Counted from the stretch's first letter, positions 17,937 through 27,848 are shown. The stretch: DNA of 64,000 bases from a bacterium (GCA_905221115.1 CAJNBX010000006.1:1-64000); one strand, 5' to 3'. Translations and numbers: made by a program. The notes: generated by a model not told the origin, from the sequence alone.

Positions 17937-18275
17937 TTAAATTTTCTTCACAAACTCTGATTTGAGCTTCATGGCACCAAAGCCATCAATCTTACAGTCG
18001 ATATTGTGGTCGCCTTCTACGATGCGGATATTCTTCACGCGCGTCCCTTGTTTCAAATCTTTTGGCGCACCTTTTACTTTCAAGTCCTTGATGAGGGTTA
18101 CAGTATCACCGTCAGCCAATTTATTCCCGTTGGCATCGATAGCAACAAGGCCCTCTTCTACATCTGCAACTTCAGCAGGATTCCACTCATAAGCACACTC
18201 TGGGCAAACCAGTAGGGCACCGTCTTCGTAGACATACTCTGAGTTACATTTTGGACAATTTGGTAAGTTATTCAT
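17937..18275 (-). CDS. yjdM: PhnA/YjdM zinc-ribbon protein
   Basis: 112 residues. The N-terminal zinc ribbon CPKC...CPEC (about 8-31) is followed by the PhnA domain ([16 protein letters not shown]...[24 protein letters not shown]). The length is normal for the family. The old name from phosphonate operons does not prove a phosphonate role; the molecular function is unknown. Upstream at 18297-18318 there is a short trace resembling a BOX end. Confidence 0.88.
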   Translation of the reverse strand: MNNLPNCPKCNSEYVYEDGALLVCPECAYEWNPAEVADVEEGLVAIDANGNKLADGDTVTLIKDLKVKGAPKDLKQGTRVKNIRIVEGDHNIDCKIDGFGAMKLKSEFVKKI

Positions 18276-18370
18276 GGTTTCTCCTTATAATGATTCAGTA
18301 TTCTTTGAAAATCAAAATTTCTCGAACAGCAACTATTATACCTTAAAATCAGCATTTTGACAAATATAGA

Positions 18371-18399
18371 AAAAAACCGATATCAATCTATCGGCTTTT
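18371..18399 (-). terminator. Terminator of cmk
   Basis: CCGATA-GATTGA-TATCGG stem followed by six T on the minus strand, just after the cmk stop. Confidence 0.85.
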
Positions 18400-18405
18400 C
18401 TACAT

Positions 18406-19077
18406 CTACATTCTTTTTTCAGCTTCTGCTTTGATTTTTTCAACTACTTCTTGAATGTTCAAACCAGTTGTATCAAGGTAGACAGCATCCTCTGCTTGTT
18501 TGAGAGGCGAAGTCTCACGATGACTATCCTTGTAGTCACGCGCAGCAATTTCCTCTTTTAGGGTTTCAAGGTCTGTTTCAATTCCCTTGGCAATATTTTC
18601 CTTGTAACGGCGCTCTGCTCTTTCATCAACAGAGGCTACTAGGAAAATTTTTAACTCTGCTTGTGGTAATACGACAGTTCCAATATCGCGACCGTCCATG
18701 ACAATCCCACCTTGCTGGGCAATCTCTTGTTGGAGAGAAACTAGTTTCTCACGCACTTGAGGAATTGCTGCAATAGCAGAAACATGATTGGTCACTTCAT
18801 TTTCACGGATAGGATGGGTAATATCCACATCCCCTACAAAGACAAGCTGTTCTCCAGTTTCTGAGCGTCCAAAACTGATTGGATGCTGGGCCAATAAGGC
18901 TAAAAGTTCCTCAATCTCTTCCACTCCTAACTGGTTCTTGAGAGCCATATAGGTCGCCGCACGATACATAGCACCTGTATCTAGGTAGGTGTATCCAAAA
19001 TCCTTGGCAATAATCTTTGCGACCGTACTCTTACCACTGGAAGCAGGGCCGTCAATAGCAATTTGAATTGTTTTCAT
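18406..19077 (-). CDS. cmk: Cytidylate kinase
   Basis: 223 residues. P-loop [14 protein letters not shown] (8-21), the substrate-binding GAMYRAAT, and [19 protein letters not shown] are all intact. It converts CMP/dCMP to the diphosphates in the cytoplasm. It follows the LysM membrane protein gene by 8 bases and ends in a terminator, so the two form an operon. Confidence 0.96.
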   Translation of the reverse strand: MKTIQIAIDGPASSGKSTVAKIIAKDFGYTYLDTGAMYRAATYMALKNQLGVEEIEELLALLAQHPISFGRSETGEQLVFVGDVDITHPIRENEVTNHVSAIAAIPQVREKLVSLQQEIAQQGGIVMDGRDIGTVVLPQAELKIFLVASVDERAERRYKENIAKGIETDLETLKEEIAARDYKDSHRETSPLKQAEDAVYLDTTGLNIQEVVEKIKAEAEKRM

Positions 19078-19085
19078 ATCAACTC

Positions 19086-19556
19086 CTATTTGATTTTAAC
19101 AACATCACCTGGATTAGCAAACCAAGACCCTGTAGCCATATGACTAGGATTTAAGGCTTCTAACTGAGCAATCGAAATCCCAGCGCGAGCTGCAATGGCT
19201 GCTTCTCCTTCTCCAGCTAAGACTTTTGTCGTCCCTTCTGGATCTGTAGCTTCCTCCGAGTGTTCAGAAGAAGATTCTGAACTCTGTTCAGGCTGGGAAC
19301 TACTAGAAGATGAAATCTGTACTACATTTGCGTCTGAATCGTGAAAATCTTTCAAGGCTGCTGTGCGATTACTCCCCCCCGATGATAGATAGATCAGAAC
19401 AATAATCATTACGACTACAATCACAAAGAAAATACTGGCTAGGATCGTCAAGACACGATTGGCTACTACATCTCTACCTTGAGTTCTCTTACGACGTTCT
19501 GATCTTGTTTCTTCTTGATTTTCATAAATATCTTCTTGCCACGGTTCTTTTGCCAT
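19086..19556 (-). CDS. SAG1386/EF1546-family LysM membrane protein
   Basis: 156 residues: an acidic-then-basic cytoplasmic N-terminus, one membrane helix (about 33-57), a Ser/Glu-rich extracellular linker ([21 protein letters not shown]) and a C-terminal LysM-like segment ([26 protein letters not shown]). Type II topology with a wall-binding domain outside. It matches the surface-associated family found next to cmk in streptococci and enterococci. A run of seven C/G at 19374-19380 just after the membrane helix could slip. The gene start overlaps the ferredoxin promoter region on the other strand. Confidence 0.85.
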   Translation of the reverse strand: MAKEPWQEDIYENQEETRSERRKRTQGRDVVANRVLTILASIFFVIVVVMIIVLIYLSSGGSNRTAALKDFHDSDANVVQISSSSSSQPEQSSESSSEHSEEATDPEGTTKVLAGEGEAAIAARAGISIAQLEALNPSHMATGSWFANPGDVVKIK

Positions 19557-19566
19557 ACCTTACTCC

Positions 19567-19595
19567 TTGTTTTTTTTTACTTTTCTTATTACAAT
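19567..19595 (+). promoter_or_regulatory. Ferredoxin promoter predicting a leaderless message
   Basis: -35 TTGTTT (19567-19572) and -10 TACAAT (19590-19595) are separated by 17 bases. The expected start is 19602, the A of the ferredoxin ATG. There is no Shine-Dalgarno sequence in between. Confidence 0.55.
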
Positions 19596-19601
19596 ATAAA
19601 T

Positions 19602-19808
19602 ATGAAAATCACACTTATACCTGAACGATGTATCGCCTGTGGGCTTTGCCAAACTTATTCTGATTTATTTGATTACCACGATAATGGAATCGTGCGTTTT
19701 TACGATGACCCTGACCAACTGGAAAAAGAAATTTCTCCTAGTCAGGATGTCTTAGAGGCTGTTAAAAATTGCCCAACTCGCGCCCTGATTGGAAACCAGG
19801 AAGCCTAA
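19602..19808 (+). CDS. fer: Ferredoxin (single-cluster, YfhL/Fer-type)
   Basis: 68 residues. CIACGLC near the N-terminus (about 9-15) and a lone later Cys in VKNCPTRALIG give the four-cysteine set of a monocluster [4Fe-4S] ferredoxin. It carries electrons in the cytoplasm. The ATG at 19602 is chosen because the protein family starts at MKITLIPERCIACG; upstream in-frame sequence is hydrophobic and lies within the promoter. It diverges from the LysM membrane gene, with a predicted leaderless start. Confidence 0.88.
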   Translation: MKITLIPERCIACGLCQTYSDLFDYHDNGIVRFYDDPDQLEKEISPSQDVLEAVKNCPTRALIGNQEA

Positions 19809-19858
19809 ATCAATGGCGATAATCCACTCCCTCTAGTTTAGCACATTTCCATGTAAAA

Positions 19859-20824
19859 TTATAGTCTTTTCACTTTATTTTTTTCTGTAAAATCAGGAAG
19901 GTCGCTTTTTTCTTTGATAAGATAAAGTGGTCTTTTTTTAGTCTCTAGATAAATCTTACTGATATACTTGCCGAGAATCCCAATGGTCAAGAGTTGGATT
20001 CCCCCAAGAAAGAGAATAACAGCCATCAGAGAGGTCCAACCTGATGTCGGATTGCCCAAAATGAGGGTCCGAACTACAACAAAAAAGGTCATAAGCAGAG
20101 AAATAAAACAAGATAGGAGACCAGCCACAAAGGCGATAATCAAGGGAAAATCTGAAAAGTTAACAATCCCTTCAATAGAGTAGAAGATGAGTTGCCTAAA
20201 ACTCCAACTGGTCTTGCCAGCCTTCCTTTCGACATTTGGATAGTCCAGATAGTGGGTTTTAAAACCGACCCATGCGAAGAGTCCCTTAGAAAAACGATTG
20301 GACTCGGTCAAACTTAAAATTGCATCGACTACAGACCGTCTCATCATGCGAAAATCACGGACACCTGAGGGCAAGGCTACTGGGCTAATTTTTTGCATAA
20401 GGCGGTAAAAGATATCAGCACAGAAACTACGAAAGAAAGGTTCTCCCTCCCGACTGGTTCTCCGTGTCCCTACGCAGTCCAAATCTGCATTTTGGTCTAG
20501 TAAGTTTTTCATCTCAAGCAACATACTAGGAGGATCCTGTAGGTCTGCATCCATTACCACCACCAGATCTCCTGTCGCATATTGTAAGCCTGCATACAGA
20601 GCTGCTTCTTTGCCAAAATTTCGAGAGAAAGAAAGATAATGAACTGCCGGATTTTGCTCCCGATAGGCCTTTAAGAGTTTCAAAGTCCCATCACTTGATC
20701 CATCATCGACAAAGACATACTCGATTTCTGTTTCCAAATCTGGAAGTAAAGCTTCCAAAGCCTGATAAAAAAGAGGAAGTACTTCCTCTTCGTTTAAACA
20801 GGGGACAATGATTGACATCACCAT
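19859..20824 (-). CDS. Family 2 glycosyltransferase with C-terminal membrane anchor (GtrB/DPM-like)
   Basis: 321 residues from the ATG at 20824, right after the galE stop; an ATG two codons on (20818) is equally possible. GT-A fold signs: SIIVPCLNEEEVLPLFY at the start, VFVDDGSSDGT, DADLQDPP (DXD) and the QxxRW-like region. Two membrane helices lie at about 230-255 and 268-290. It probably transfers a sugar from UDP- or GDP-sugar to undecaprenyl phosphate at the membrane. The coupling to galE suggests glucose or galactose. The final glycan is unknown. Confidence 0.85.
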   Translation of the reverse strand: MVMSIIVPCLNEEEVLPLFYQALEALLPDLETEIEYVFVDDGSSDGTLKLLKAYREQNPAVHYLSFSRNFGKEAALYAGLQYATGDLVVVMDADLQDPPSMLLEMKNLLDQNADLDCVGTRRTSREGEPFFRSFCADIFYRLMQKISPVALPSGVRDFRMMRRSVVDAILSLTESNRFSKGLFAWVGFKTHYLDYPNVERKAGKTSWSFRQLIFYSIEGIVNFSDFPLIIAFVAGLLSCFISLLMTFFVVVRTLILGNPTSGWTSLMAVILFLGGIQLLTIGILGKYISKIYLETKKRPLYLIKEKSDLPDFTEKNKVKRL

Positions 20825-20825
20825 C

Positions 20826-21845
20826 TTAGTCTTCAAATCCATTTGGATGCTTGCTTTGCCAACGCCATGCGTCTTCACACATTTGGGTGATGCCTAATTC
20901 TGCTTCCCAGCCCAGTTCTGCTTTGGCTTTTGCAGGATCTGAATAGCAGGCTGCGATATCACCTGGGCGACGGTCTACGATACGGTAAGGAATTGGACGT
21001 CCCACCGCTTTTTCCATATTTTGGATAATTTCAAGAACAGAATAGCCTTTACCTGTCCCAAGGTTATAAACGTTTAGTCCTGAACCTTTTTGGATTTTTT
21101 TCAAAGCTGCAACGTGCCCCTTAGCCAAATCGACAACGTGGATATAGTCACGAACACCAGTTCCGTCTTCGGTATCGTAATCGTCTCCAAACACTTGCAC
21201 TTGCTCTAATTTTCCAACGGCTACTTGAGTCACATATGGCAAGAGGTTGTTTGGAATACCGTTTGGATTTTCTCCCAAATCACCACTCTCATGCGCTCCG
21301 ATTGGGTTAAAGTAACGAAGCAAGACCACATTCCATTCTGAGTCTGCTTTGTAAATATCCGTCAAAATTTCCTCTAGCATAAGCTTAGTACGGCCATATG
21401 GATTGGTCACTGAAAGTGGGAAATCTTCCAAGATTGGTACTGTATGAGGATCTCCGTAAACTGTTGCAGAAGAACTGAAAATGATGTTTTTACAGTTGGC
21501 TTCTTCCATAGCTTTTAGAAGACTGACAGTTCCAGCGATATTGTTGTCATAGTAGGCAAGAGGAATACGGGTAGATTCACCAACAGCCTTCAAGCCAGCA
21601 AAGTGAATGACACCTGTTGGTTCTTCTTGTTTGAAAATGTCTCTGAGGGTATCTGTATCACGGATGTCAGCTTCATAAAAAGGAATTTCAACTCCTGTAA
21701 TTCTCTCAACAACTTCTAAACTTTTACGGTTACTATTAACAAGGTTATCCACCACAACAACCTGATGACCTGCTTGGATTAACTCAATAACAGTGTGGGT
21801 TCCAATAAAACCTGCCCCACCTGTTACCAAAATCTTTTCTTGCAT
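20826..21845 (-). CDS. galE: UDP-glucose 4-epimerase
   Basis: 339 residues, short-chain dehydrogenase fold. NAD motif TGGAGFIGTHT (8-18), catalytic Ser-Ser-Ala-Thr (FSSSATVYG) and YxxxK (NPYGRTKLMLEE), plus the epimerase motif RYFNPIGAH. It interconverts UDP-glucose and UDP-galactose for glycan synthesis. It is translated just before the glycosyltransferase gene (stop and start almost touching), so the pair likely makes and uses the same sugar nucleotide. Confidence 0.95.
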   Translation of the reverse strand: MQEKILVTGGAGFIGTHTVIELIQAGHQVVVVDNLVNSNRKSLEVVERITGVEIPFYEADIRDTDTLRDIFKQEEPTGVIHFAGLKAVGESTRIPLAYYDNNIAGTVSLLKAMEEANCKNIIFSSSATVYGDPHTVPILEDFPLSVTNPYGRTKLMLEEILTDIYKADSEWNVVLLRYFNPIGAHESGDLGENPNGIPNNLLPYVTQVAVGKLEQVQVFGDDYDTEDGTGVRDYIHVVDLAKGHVAALKKIQKGSGLNVYNLGTGKGYSVLEIIQNMEKAVGRPIPYRIVDRRPGDIAACYSDPAKAKAELGWEAELGITQMCEDAWRWQSKHPNGFED

Positions 21846-21947
21846 CTTCTTTCCTCGATTCTCGGATTATTTTTTCTTATTTTACCATTTTTGATAGGGA
21901 ATGTCATTTGCCATCCTAGAGGGTAGGATAAAATTTCATTAAAATGC

Positions 21948-23051
21948 TTATTCGCTTTTTAGTCGTTTGACATAGTTTTCAATTGGGTAGTTTTCAGGGT
22001 CCAAGATCAATTCCTTGCCTTGAACCAATTGGGCTAGATGGTAACCAATGATAGGACCCGTTGTGAGACCTGATGAACCTAGTCCACTGGCTGCATAGAC
22101 ACCTGCCAATTCTGGCACCTGCCCAAAGAAAGGTGAGAAATCACTGGTATAGGCACGGATTCCCGCACGCTCACCAGCTCTGGTAGCTTCTACTAAACTA
22201 GGATAGCAAGGCAGGGCTGCCTCCTCCATTTGTTTGAGCAAGGTTTCATCTACCGTCAAATCAAATCCCATGTCATTTTCATGAGTAGCGCCTAAGGACA
22301 ATTTCCCACCTGCAAAAGGAATCAAATCCCACTCCCCTTCGGGCATAACAACAGGGTAAGCTTCCATGTCTTGGGCAAGCTGATAATCTCGGAGTTGCCC
22401 CTTTTGGGGACGAACATCTACTTCATAACCTAAAGGCTCTAACAGGTGTCCCAACCAAGCTCCCGTCGCCAAAATAACCTGATCAAACACCTCTTCGCCA
22501 ATCTGGTAGCCTGATGCTAAAGGTGTCAGAGTCACTTTTTCTTTGACCAGCTTGACCTGACTTGCTTCCAGCAAACGAGTCACTAGGAGTTGGCCATCTA
22601 CTCTCGCTCCACCAGAAGCATAGAGCAAGCGGTCAAATCCCTGCAAGCCAGGGAACAATTCATTAGCTGATGCTTGGTCTAGAATGGCTAATTGCCCTAT
22701 CAAAGGAGATTCTTCTCTACGCTGAAGGGCTAGTTGATAGAGTTCTTCCAACTTAGTTTCATCCTTTTTCAGGAGAAAGACTCCCGAACGCTGGTAAAAG
22801 TCGATTTCTTGTCCTGACTTCTCTAAATCAGCTAATAAATCCACATAAAAGTCAGCTCCCAAGCGCGCCATCTTGTACCAGGCCTTATTACGACGTTTGG
22901 AAAACCAAGGACTAATAATTCCTGCTGCTGCCTTGGTAGCCTGACCTTGTCCATGGTCAAAAACGGTCACTTCTAGATCACTTTCTTTCGAAAGGTAGTA
23001 GGCTGCTGTGGCACCTACAATCCCTGCTCCGATAATGGCAACTTTCTTCAT
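21948..23051 (-). CDS. FAD-dependent amine/D-amino acid oxidase (DadA/ThiO-like)
   Basis: 367 residues from the ATG at 23051, which has AGAAGG eight bases upstream; an in-frame GTG nine bases earlier is a weaker choice. The dinucleotide motif VAIIGAGIVGATAAYYL is at the N-terminus, AAGIISPWF follows, and the late SGLGSSGLTTGPIIGYHL closes the FAD site. It oxidises an amine or amino acid; the substrate is not clear. Last gene of a trmK-nif3-oxidase operon. Confidence 0.85.
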   Translation of the reverse strand: MKKVAIIGAGIVGATAAYYLSKESDLEVTVFDHGQGQATKAAAGIISPWFSKRRNKAWYKMARLGADFYVDLLADLEKSGQEIDFYQRSGVFLLKKDETKLEELYQLALQRREESPLIGQLAILDQASANELFPGLQGFDRLLYASGGARVDGQLLVTRLLEASQVKLVKEKVTLTPLASGYQIGEEVFDQVILATGAWLGHLLEPLGYEVDVRPQKGQLRDYQLAQDMEAYPVVMPEGEWDLIPFAGGKLSLGATHENDMGFDLTVDETLLKQMEEAALPCYPSLVEATRAGERAGIRAYTSDFSPFFGQVPELAGVYAASGLGSSGLTTGPIIGYHLAQLVQGKELILDPENYPIENYVKRLKSE

Positions 23052-23067
23052 TGTCTTCACCTTCTAA

Positions 23068-23865
23068 CTAGATATGGTGGAAAGGATTGGTCGATGCTTG
23101 ACTAGGCAAAATATCAATAGACCAGCCCTTCTCTGCCTTCCATTGAGTAAGGAGTGCTGCGATTTTTTCCACAAAAAGCACTTCGATATAGTGGCCTGGA
23201 TCCAATGCCAACAAACCATCAGACAGCATATCCTGGGCAGTATGGTAATAAATATCACCAGTGATATAAACATCTGCCCCTTTTGCCAAAGCCTCCTTAT
23301 AGAATGACTGCCCGCTTCCACCACAGATGGCCACTCTTGAAATAGGCTTCTGCAAATCACTCTCTTGATAATGCACCAATCGCAGGCTATCTAAACCAAA
23401 GACTTGCTTGACATGCTGGGCCAATTCCCCAAAAGTCTGATGCTGAACCTTTCCAATACGACCAATTCCACGTTCAGGACCTGTCTCCTGAAGATAAGTT
23501 GTCTCCTCGATTCCTAACATCTGACAGAACCAGTCATTGAGACCATTTTCAACGATGTCAATATTGGTATGGCTGACATAAACTGCGATATCATGCTTGA
23601 TGAGGTCAATGTAAATCTGATTTTGTGGACGGCTAGCTACCAAATCCTTGATGGGACGGAAAATCGGCGCGTGCTTGACGATAATCAAGTCCACACCCTT
23701 TTCAATAGCTTCAGCCACCGTTTCTTCACGAATATCGAGAGTCACCATGACACTGTGGATCTCCTTGTCCAAAGTACCAATTTGTAGACCACGACTGTCT
23801 CCCTCTATGGAAAATTCCTGAGGGCAAAAGGCTTCATATGCGTTAATTACTTCACTTGCTAGCAT
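23068..23865 (-). CDS. Nif3-like dinuclear metal protein (YqfO family)
   Basis: 265 residues, DUF34/NIF3. Metal-binding segments are visible: [25 protein letters not shown] and, late, [14 protein letters not shown]. The family often co-occurs with TrmK. The molecular function is still unsettled (a GTP cyclohydrolase-like role has been suggested). The start overlaps the trmK end by 14 bases. Confidence 0.9.
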   Translation of the reverse strand: MLASEVINAYEAFCPQEFSIEGDSRGLQIGTLDKEIHSVMVTLDIREETVAEAIEKGVDLIIVKHAPIFRPIKDLVASRPQNQIYIDLIKHDIAVYVSHTNIDIVENGLNDWFCQMLGIEETTYLQETGPERGIGRIGKVQHQTFGELAQHVKQVFGLDSLRLVHYQESDLQKPISRVAICGGSGQSFYKEALAKGADVYITGDIYYHTAQDMLSDGLLALDPGHYIEVLFVEKIAALLTQWKAEKGWSIDILPSQASTNPFHHI

Positions 23866-24529
23866 GGAGCACCTCCTTGATGGCTTGAATTTTATCTACT
23901 AGAACTTGACGTTCCTCCAGATTTTTTTCTGGGATTTGTCCGAGGGCAAACTCTAGCTTAACAGCTTCTTTTTGCCATTTTTGGACAAAGACTGGACTGA
24001 CCTCTTTGGACAAGAAAGGACCAAAGCGAACATCACTGGCTGCTAACTTCATTTCCCCTGCTTCCACCACCAAAATCTCGTAGAATTTCCCAGACTCTTC
24101 TAGGATACTTTCTGCTACAATCTGGAATCCGTTCTCTTGTAACCAGATACGCAAATCATCTTCACGATTATTGGGTTGGAGGATTAAACGCTCTACATTA
24201 GCTAGCTTGTCCAAGCCTTCTTCTAAAATCCTAGCAATCAAACGACCACCCATACCAGCAATGGTAATGACAGACACTTGGTCTGCCTCTTCAAAAGCTG
24301 CCAAGCCATTTGCTAAACGGACTTGGATTTTCTCCTTTAGGCCGTGAGCCTCAACATTTTTGACCGCAGACTGGTAGGGACCTTCCACCACCTCACCCGC
24401 AATAGCACTTTTAATTTGTCCTCTTTCGATCAACTCGATAGGCAGATAAGCATGGTCACTCCCTACATCTAGTAAAATGGCTCCCCGTGGCACAAAAGAA
24501 GCCACCAATTCTAATCTCTTTGAAATCAT
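23852..24529 (-). CDS. trmK: tRNA (adenine-22-N1)-methyltransferase TrmK
   Basis: 225 residues. The Rossmann SAM site is [13 protein letters not shown] (about 21-33), the catalytic motif region is [15 protein letters not shown], and LILQPNN resembles the NPPY-type position. The C-terminus is a coiled-coil-like extension (about 180-222). It methylates A22 in tRNA. First gene of the operon with nif3. Confidence 0.92.
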   Translation of the reverse strand: MISKRLELVASFVPRGAILLDVGSDHAYLPIELIERGQIKSAIAGEVVEGPYQSAVKNVEAHGLKEKIQVRLANGLAAFEEADQVSVITIAGMGGRLIARILEEGLDKLANVERLILQPNNREDDLRIWLQENGFQIVAESILEESGKFYEILVVEAGEMKLAASDVRFGPFLSKEVSPVFVQKWQKEAVKLEFALGQIPEKNLEERQVLVDKIQAIKEVLHASK

Positions 24530-24595
24530 TTTCTCTCACTTTCAAAACTCTATTACCTCTTATTATACCACATTTCAGCTGGCAATCTTGTACCT

Positions 24596-24626
24596 AAAAA
24601 GACCGCAATCCACAGATTGCAGTCTT
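24596..24626. terminator. Terminator after the P-type ATPase gene
   Basis: GACCGCAATC and GATTGCAGTC arms with a CACA loop (one wobble), with an A run on the left (T run on the minus strand) and TTTCTTT on the right. It lies 4 bases from the ATPase stop. Confidence 0.85.
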
Positions 24627-24629
24627 TCT

Positions 24630-26978
24630 TTACTTTCTGGCTTGATAGCGACTAGTCAGGATGAAAATCACGGTAAAGACCAACATCATGACACCATAAA
24701 CAGGTAATGTTTGTCCTGTTAAGGTTGAAATTTCAAGCAGTTTTTGAATTCTTGGGAAGAGAGCTGTGGCTAGGAAGCCTCCTACTGACCAAACAATCAA
24801 GAGGACACGCCAGAGAGTGAATGGCATGCAGGCTCTAAATACGGATAAGAAACCAATTGACCCCAAGAGATAATAGAGGAGAGTTGAGATTTCTAACTCA
24901 GACCAACCTTGGCTACTTCCAAATATTTTCGCAAAAAGAACGCTGAACACAACCATGAGAGCACTTGGTAGAGCACGAATCATGGATCTTCTGAGGAAGT
25001 TTGGCTCAACAGGTTTGATATTTCTCTCAAAAGTCAGAACGAATGGTGGGAAACCTTCTACAAATTGGTCTATCATAGTAATCTGGATTGGAATGAAGGG
25101 GAAAATCAAGATCCATTCAGACCGTCCCAGAAGAGCACTGGCGATACAGATGATTGCTAGCAGGAAGGAATAGATGGTCTTAATCAAGAAAATCGGTGCG
25201 ATATGGGCAATGTTATTGACCACACGACGACCTTCAAAGAGAATCTCAGGAACATCATTAAAGTCAGAGTTCAAGAGAACCAGATTGGCAATCTGACGAG
25301 TCGCAGGGTCTCCCTCCGCCATTACGATGGAACAATCCGCCTCACGAAGGGCCAAGATATCATTAACTCCGTCCCCTGTCATAGCTGTTGTATGACCCGC
25401 TTTTTTCAGCGTTTGGATAATGAGTTTCTTTTGATGAGGGGAAACACGTCCGAAAATAGCTGTCTCCTCAGCCATAGCAACCAATTCCTCATCCTCGATT
25501 TTCGAGCAATCTACATAGCTCTGGTAGTCCGCAAAACCAGCCTTCTGGGCAATGCTGGATACCGTAACTGGATTGTCACCAGAGATGATCTTGAGGCCTA
25601 CTTCCTGAGAACGGAGATAGTCCAGCGTCTCTGCTGCTCCCTCTCGAATCGGGTCCAAGATTTCCAGCAAGGCTAGAGCCTGAATATCAGATGGTTTCTG
25701 TGGTTTGTGGTGGTCTAATTTTTCCTGACTGAGGGCTAAGACCAAGACACGTGAACCTCTCTCCAAGGCCTCTCTGGCTTCTGGGACTTCGTTTTCCAGC
25801 AACATCTCAGGTGCCCCTAAGAAAACTGTCCCCAGACCTTCCAATTCCATAGCTCCCCACTTGCGGTCGCTTGAGAAGGGAAGATTCGAAATCATAGGAT
25901 AAGTAACTTCTCCCACAAAACTCTGGCGAATGGCTTGGGCTGTTGGATTTTTATCCTCACTATGGGCCATATAGCTGGTCAGGATGCTGGCAATAGCCTC
26001 TTCACCATAAGTTTCCGTCAGTGGAAGAACGGCCTCCACCTGCATCTTTCCTTGGGTGATGGTACCCGTCTTATCCAAACAGAGCATATCTACGCGCGCC
26101 AAGGTCTCAACAGAGTACATCTCCTGAACCAAGACCTTTTTCAGACCCAGCTTAATAACCGCCGTCAAGAGCGAAGTAATGGTCAAAAGGGCAATTCCCT
26201 TAGGCAACATTCCCAAAAGGGCTGTTGACGAATTTACAACGGATGACTTAAGAGGCAAGCCTTTTAAAAGCAAGGCTTCCAGCAAGAGAGCCAGACCAAA
26301 AGGAATGATAATTTTCCCAGTAAAACCTGCTAACTTGTCCAGCGATTTCATGATACGAGAGTTGATGGGTTTCACTGTCTTAGCTTCCAACATGAGTTTG
26401 GCAGCATAGTTGTCTGCACCTACATGATGGACACGAGCTAAAACTGACCCACTAGCTAGGAAACTTCCAGACAAAAGCAAGGCGTCAACTTCCTTTTGCA
26501 CCAAATCACTTTCCCCCGTCAACATGGCTTCATTGACTTCCGCAAAGCCTTCCAAAACCAAGGCATCACTGGGAATCTGCTCTCCAGCAGACAAACGAAT
26601 GACATCTCCCAGCACCAATTCTTCCGGATTCAGAGCCACTTCTTGGCCATCACGGATGGTTTTGACCTTTTCCTTGGTCATGAGATTGAGCTTGTCCACC
26701 ATGTGTTTGGCCCGCAGCTCGGTCACAATCCCAGAAAAAGCGTTAAAGCAGATAACAGCAAAGAAGACCAGATTGCTCCAAGCCTGAACAAAGGCAAGGG
26801 CCAAAGCAATGGCAAAGTTCAAAGCGTTAAAAAGGGTAAAGACATTTCGTTTGATGATTTGCCAAGTGCTAGTACTGGCCGAAGCAGTAAAATCATTGAC
26901 CAAGCCCTTAGCCTGTCTTTCCTTGACTTCTCTTTGGGTTAATCCCATAATCTTATTTTTATCCATAAATTCTATCAT
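24630..26978 (-). CDS. P-type cation-translocating ATPase (YoaB-like, substrate unknown)
   Basis: Up to 782 residues; ATG codons at 26978, 26966 and 26945 are all possible because no strong ribosome site is seen. Actuator motif MLTGES, phosphorylation motif CLDKTGTITQGKM (about 300), hinge TGDGVNDILAL, and about ten membrane segments. The M4 segment reads LLGMLPKGIALL rather than PEGL or CPC, so the ion cannot be assigned to Ca2+ or heavy-metal pumps by motif. No N-terminal metal-binding domain is present. Divergent from the acyltransferase gene. Confidence 0.85.
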   Translation of the reverse strand: MIEFMDKNKIMGLTQREVKERQAKGLVNDFTASASTSTWQIIKRNVFTLFNALNFAIALALAFVQAWSNLVFFAVICFNAFSGIVTELRAKHMVDKLNLMTKEKVKTIRDGQEVALNPEELVLGDVIRLSAGEQIPSDALVLEGFAEVNEAMLTGESDLVQKEVDALLLSGSFLASGSVLARVHHVGADNYAAKLMLEAKTVKPINSRIMKSLDKLAGFTGKIIIPFGLALLLEALLLKGLPLKSSVVNSSTALLGMLPKGIALLTITSLLTAVIKLGLKKVLVQEMYSVETLARVDMLCLDKTGTITQGKMQVEAVLPLTETYGEEAIASILTSYMAHSEDKNPTAQAIRQSFVGEVTYPMISNLPFSSDRKWGAMELEGLGTVFLGAPEMLLENEVPEAREALERGSRVLVLALSQEKLDHHKPQKPSDIQALALLEILDPIREGAAETLDYLRSQEVGLKIISGDNPVTVSSIAQKAGFADYQSYVDCSKIEDEELVAMAEETAIFGRVSPHQKKLIIQTLKKAGHTTAMTGDGVNDILALREADCSIVMAEGDPATRQIANLVLLNSDFNDVPEILFEGRRVVNNIAHIAPIFLIKTIYSFLLAIICIASALLGRSEWILIFPFIPIQITMIDQFVEGFPPFVLTFERNIKPVEPNFLRRSMIRALPSALMVVFSVLFAKIFGSSQGWSELEISTLLYYLLGSIGFLSVFRACMPFTLWRVLLIVWSVGGFLATALFPRIQKLLEISTLTGQTLPVYGVMMLVFTVIFILTSRYQARK

Positions 26979-27098
26979 ATCATTTTTTCTAAAAGAATTC
27001 TAATCTCATCCCAAATATTCACCTAGTCAAGGGAAAAGTTTGCCAGCCCTCCTTTGATAAGGTATAATAATAACAAGAAAATAATCGAAGGAGATCGC

Positions 27099-27848
27099 AT
27101 GTTTTATACTTATTTACGTGGATTGGTTGTCTTGCTCCTATGGTCCATTAATGGCAATGCCCACTATCATAATACCGATAAAATTCCTAATCAAGATGAA
27201 AATTATATTCTGGTTGCCCCTCACCGTACCTGGTGGGATCCTGTTTACATGGCCTTTGCGACCAAGCCAAAACAGTTCATCTTTATGGCCAAAAAAGAAC
27301 TCTTTACCAACCGTATCTTTGGCTGGTGGATTCGTATGTGTGGTGCTTTTCCTATCGACCGTGAAAATCCTAGTGCTTCTGCCATCAAATATCCTATCAA
27401 TGTTCTTAAAAAAAGTGATCGCTCTCTCATCATGTTTCCAAGTGGGAGCCGTCACTCAAACGATGTCAAGGGTGGAGTTGCCCTGATTGCCAAAATGGCC
27501 AAGGTCCGTATCATGCCTGTTACCTATACAGGTCCTATGACCTTGAAAGGCCTGGTTAGCCGTGAGCGTGTTGATATGAACTTTGGAAATCCAATCGATA
27601 TCTCAGATATCAAGAAAATGAATGATGAAGGCATTGAAACAGTCGCTAATCGTATCCAATCAGAATTTCAACGTCTAGACGACGAAACCAAACAATGGCA
27701 CAATGATAAAAAACCAAACCCACTCTGGTGGCTTATCCGCATCCCTGCCCTCATCCTTGCCATTATCCTCGCTATCCTAACTATCATCTTCAGCTTTATC
27801 GCAAGCTTCGTATGGAATCCAGATAAGAACAGAGAAAAACTTGGTTAA
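27099..27848 (+). CDS. PlsC-type 1-acylglycerol-3-phosphate acyltransferase family protein
   Basis: 249 residues from the ATG at 27099, preceded by AAGGAG. Acyltransferase motif I is HRTWWD (H-x4-D). Motif II is CGAFPIDRENP. Motif III reads FPSGSRH, where most family members have PEGTRS. Motif IV is PVTYTGP. A C-terminal hydrophobic hairpin (about 205-240) anchors it. It likely acylates lysophosphatidate or a related lysolipid at the membrane. The changed motif III may mean another acceptor. Confidence 0.8.
   Translation: MFYTYLRGLVVLLLWSINGNAHYHNTDKIPNQDENYILVAPHRTWWDPVYMAFATKPKQFIFMAKKELFTNRIFGWWIRMCGAFPIDRENPSASAIKYPINVLKKSDRSLIMFPSGSRHSNDVKGGVALIAKMAKVRIMPVTYTGPMTLKGLVSRERVDMNFGNPIDISDIKKMNDEGIETVANRIQSEFQRLDDETKQWHNDKKPNPLWWLIRIPALILAIILAILTIIFSFIASFVWNPDKNREKLG

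Noticed and set aside
25203..25676. 157-codon plus-strand frame
   Set aside because: Antisense shadow of the P-type ATPase gene with no ribosome site.
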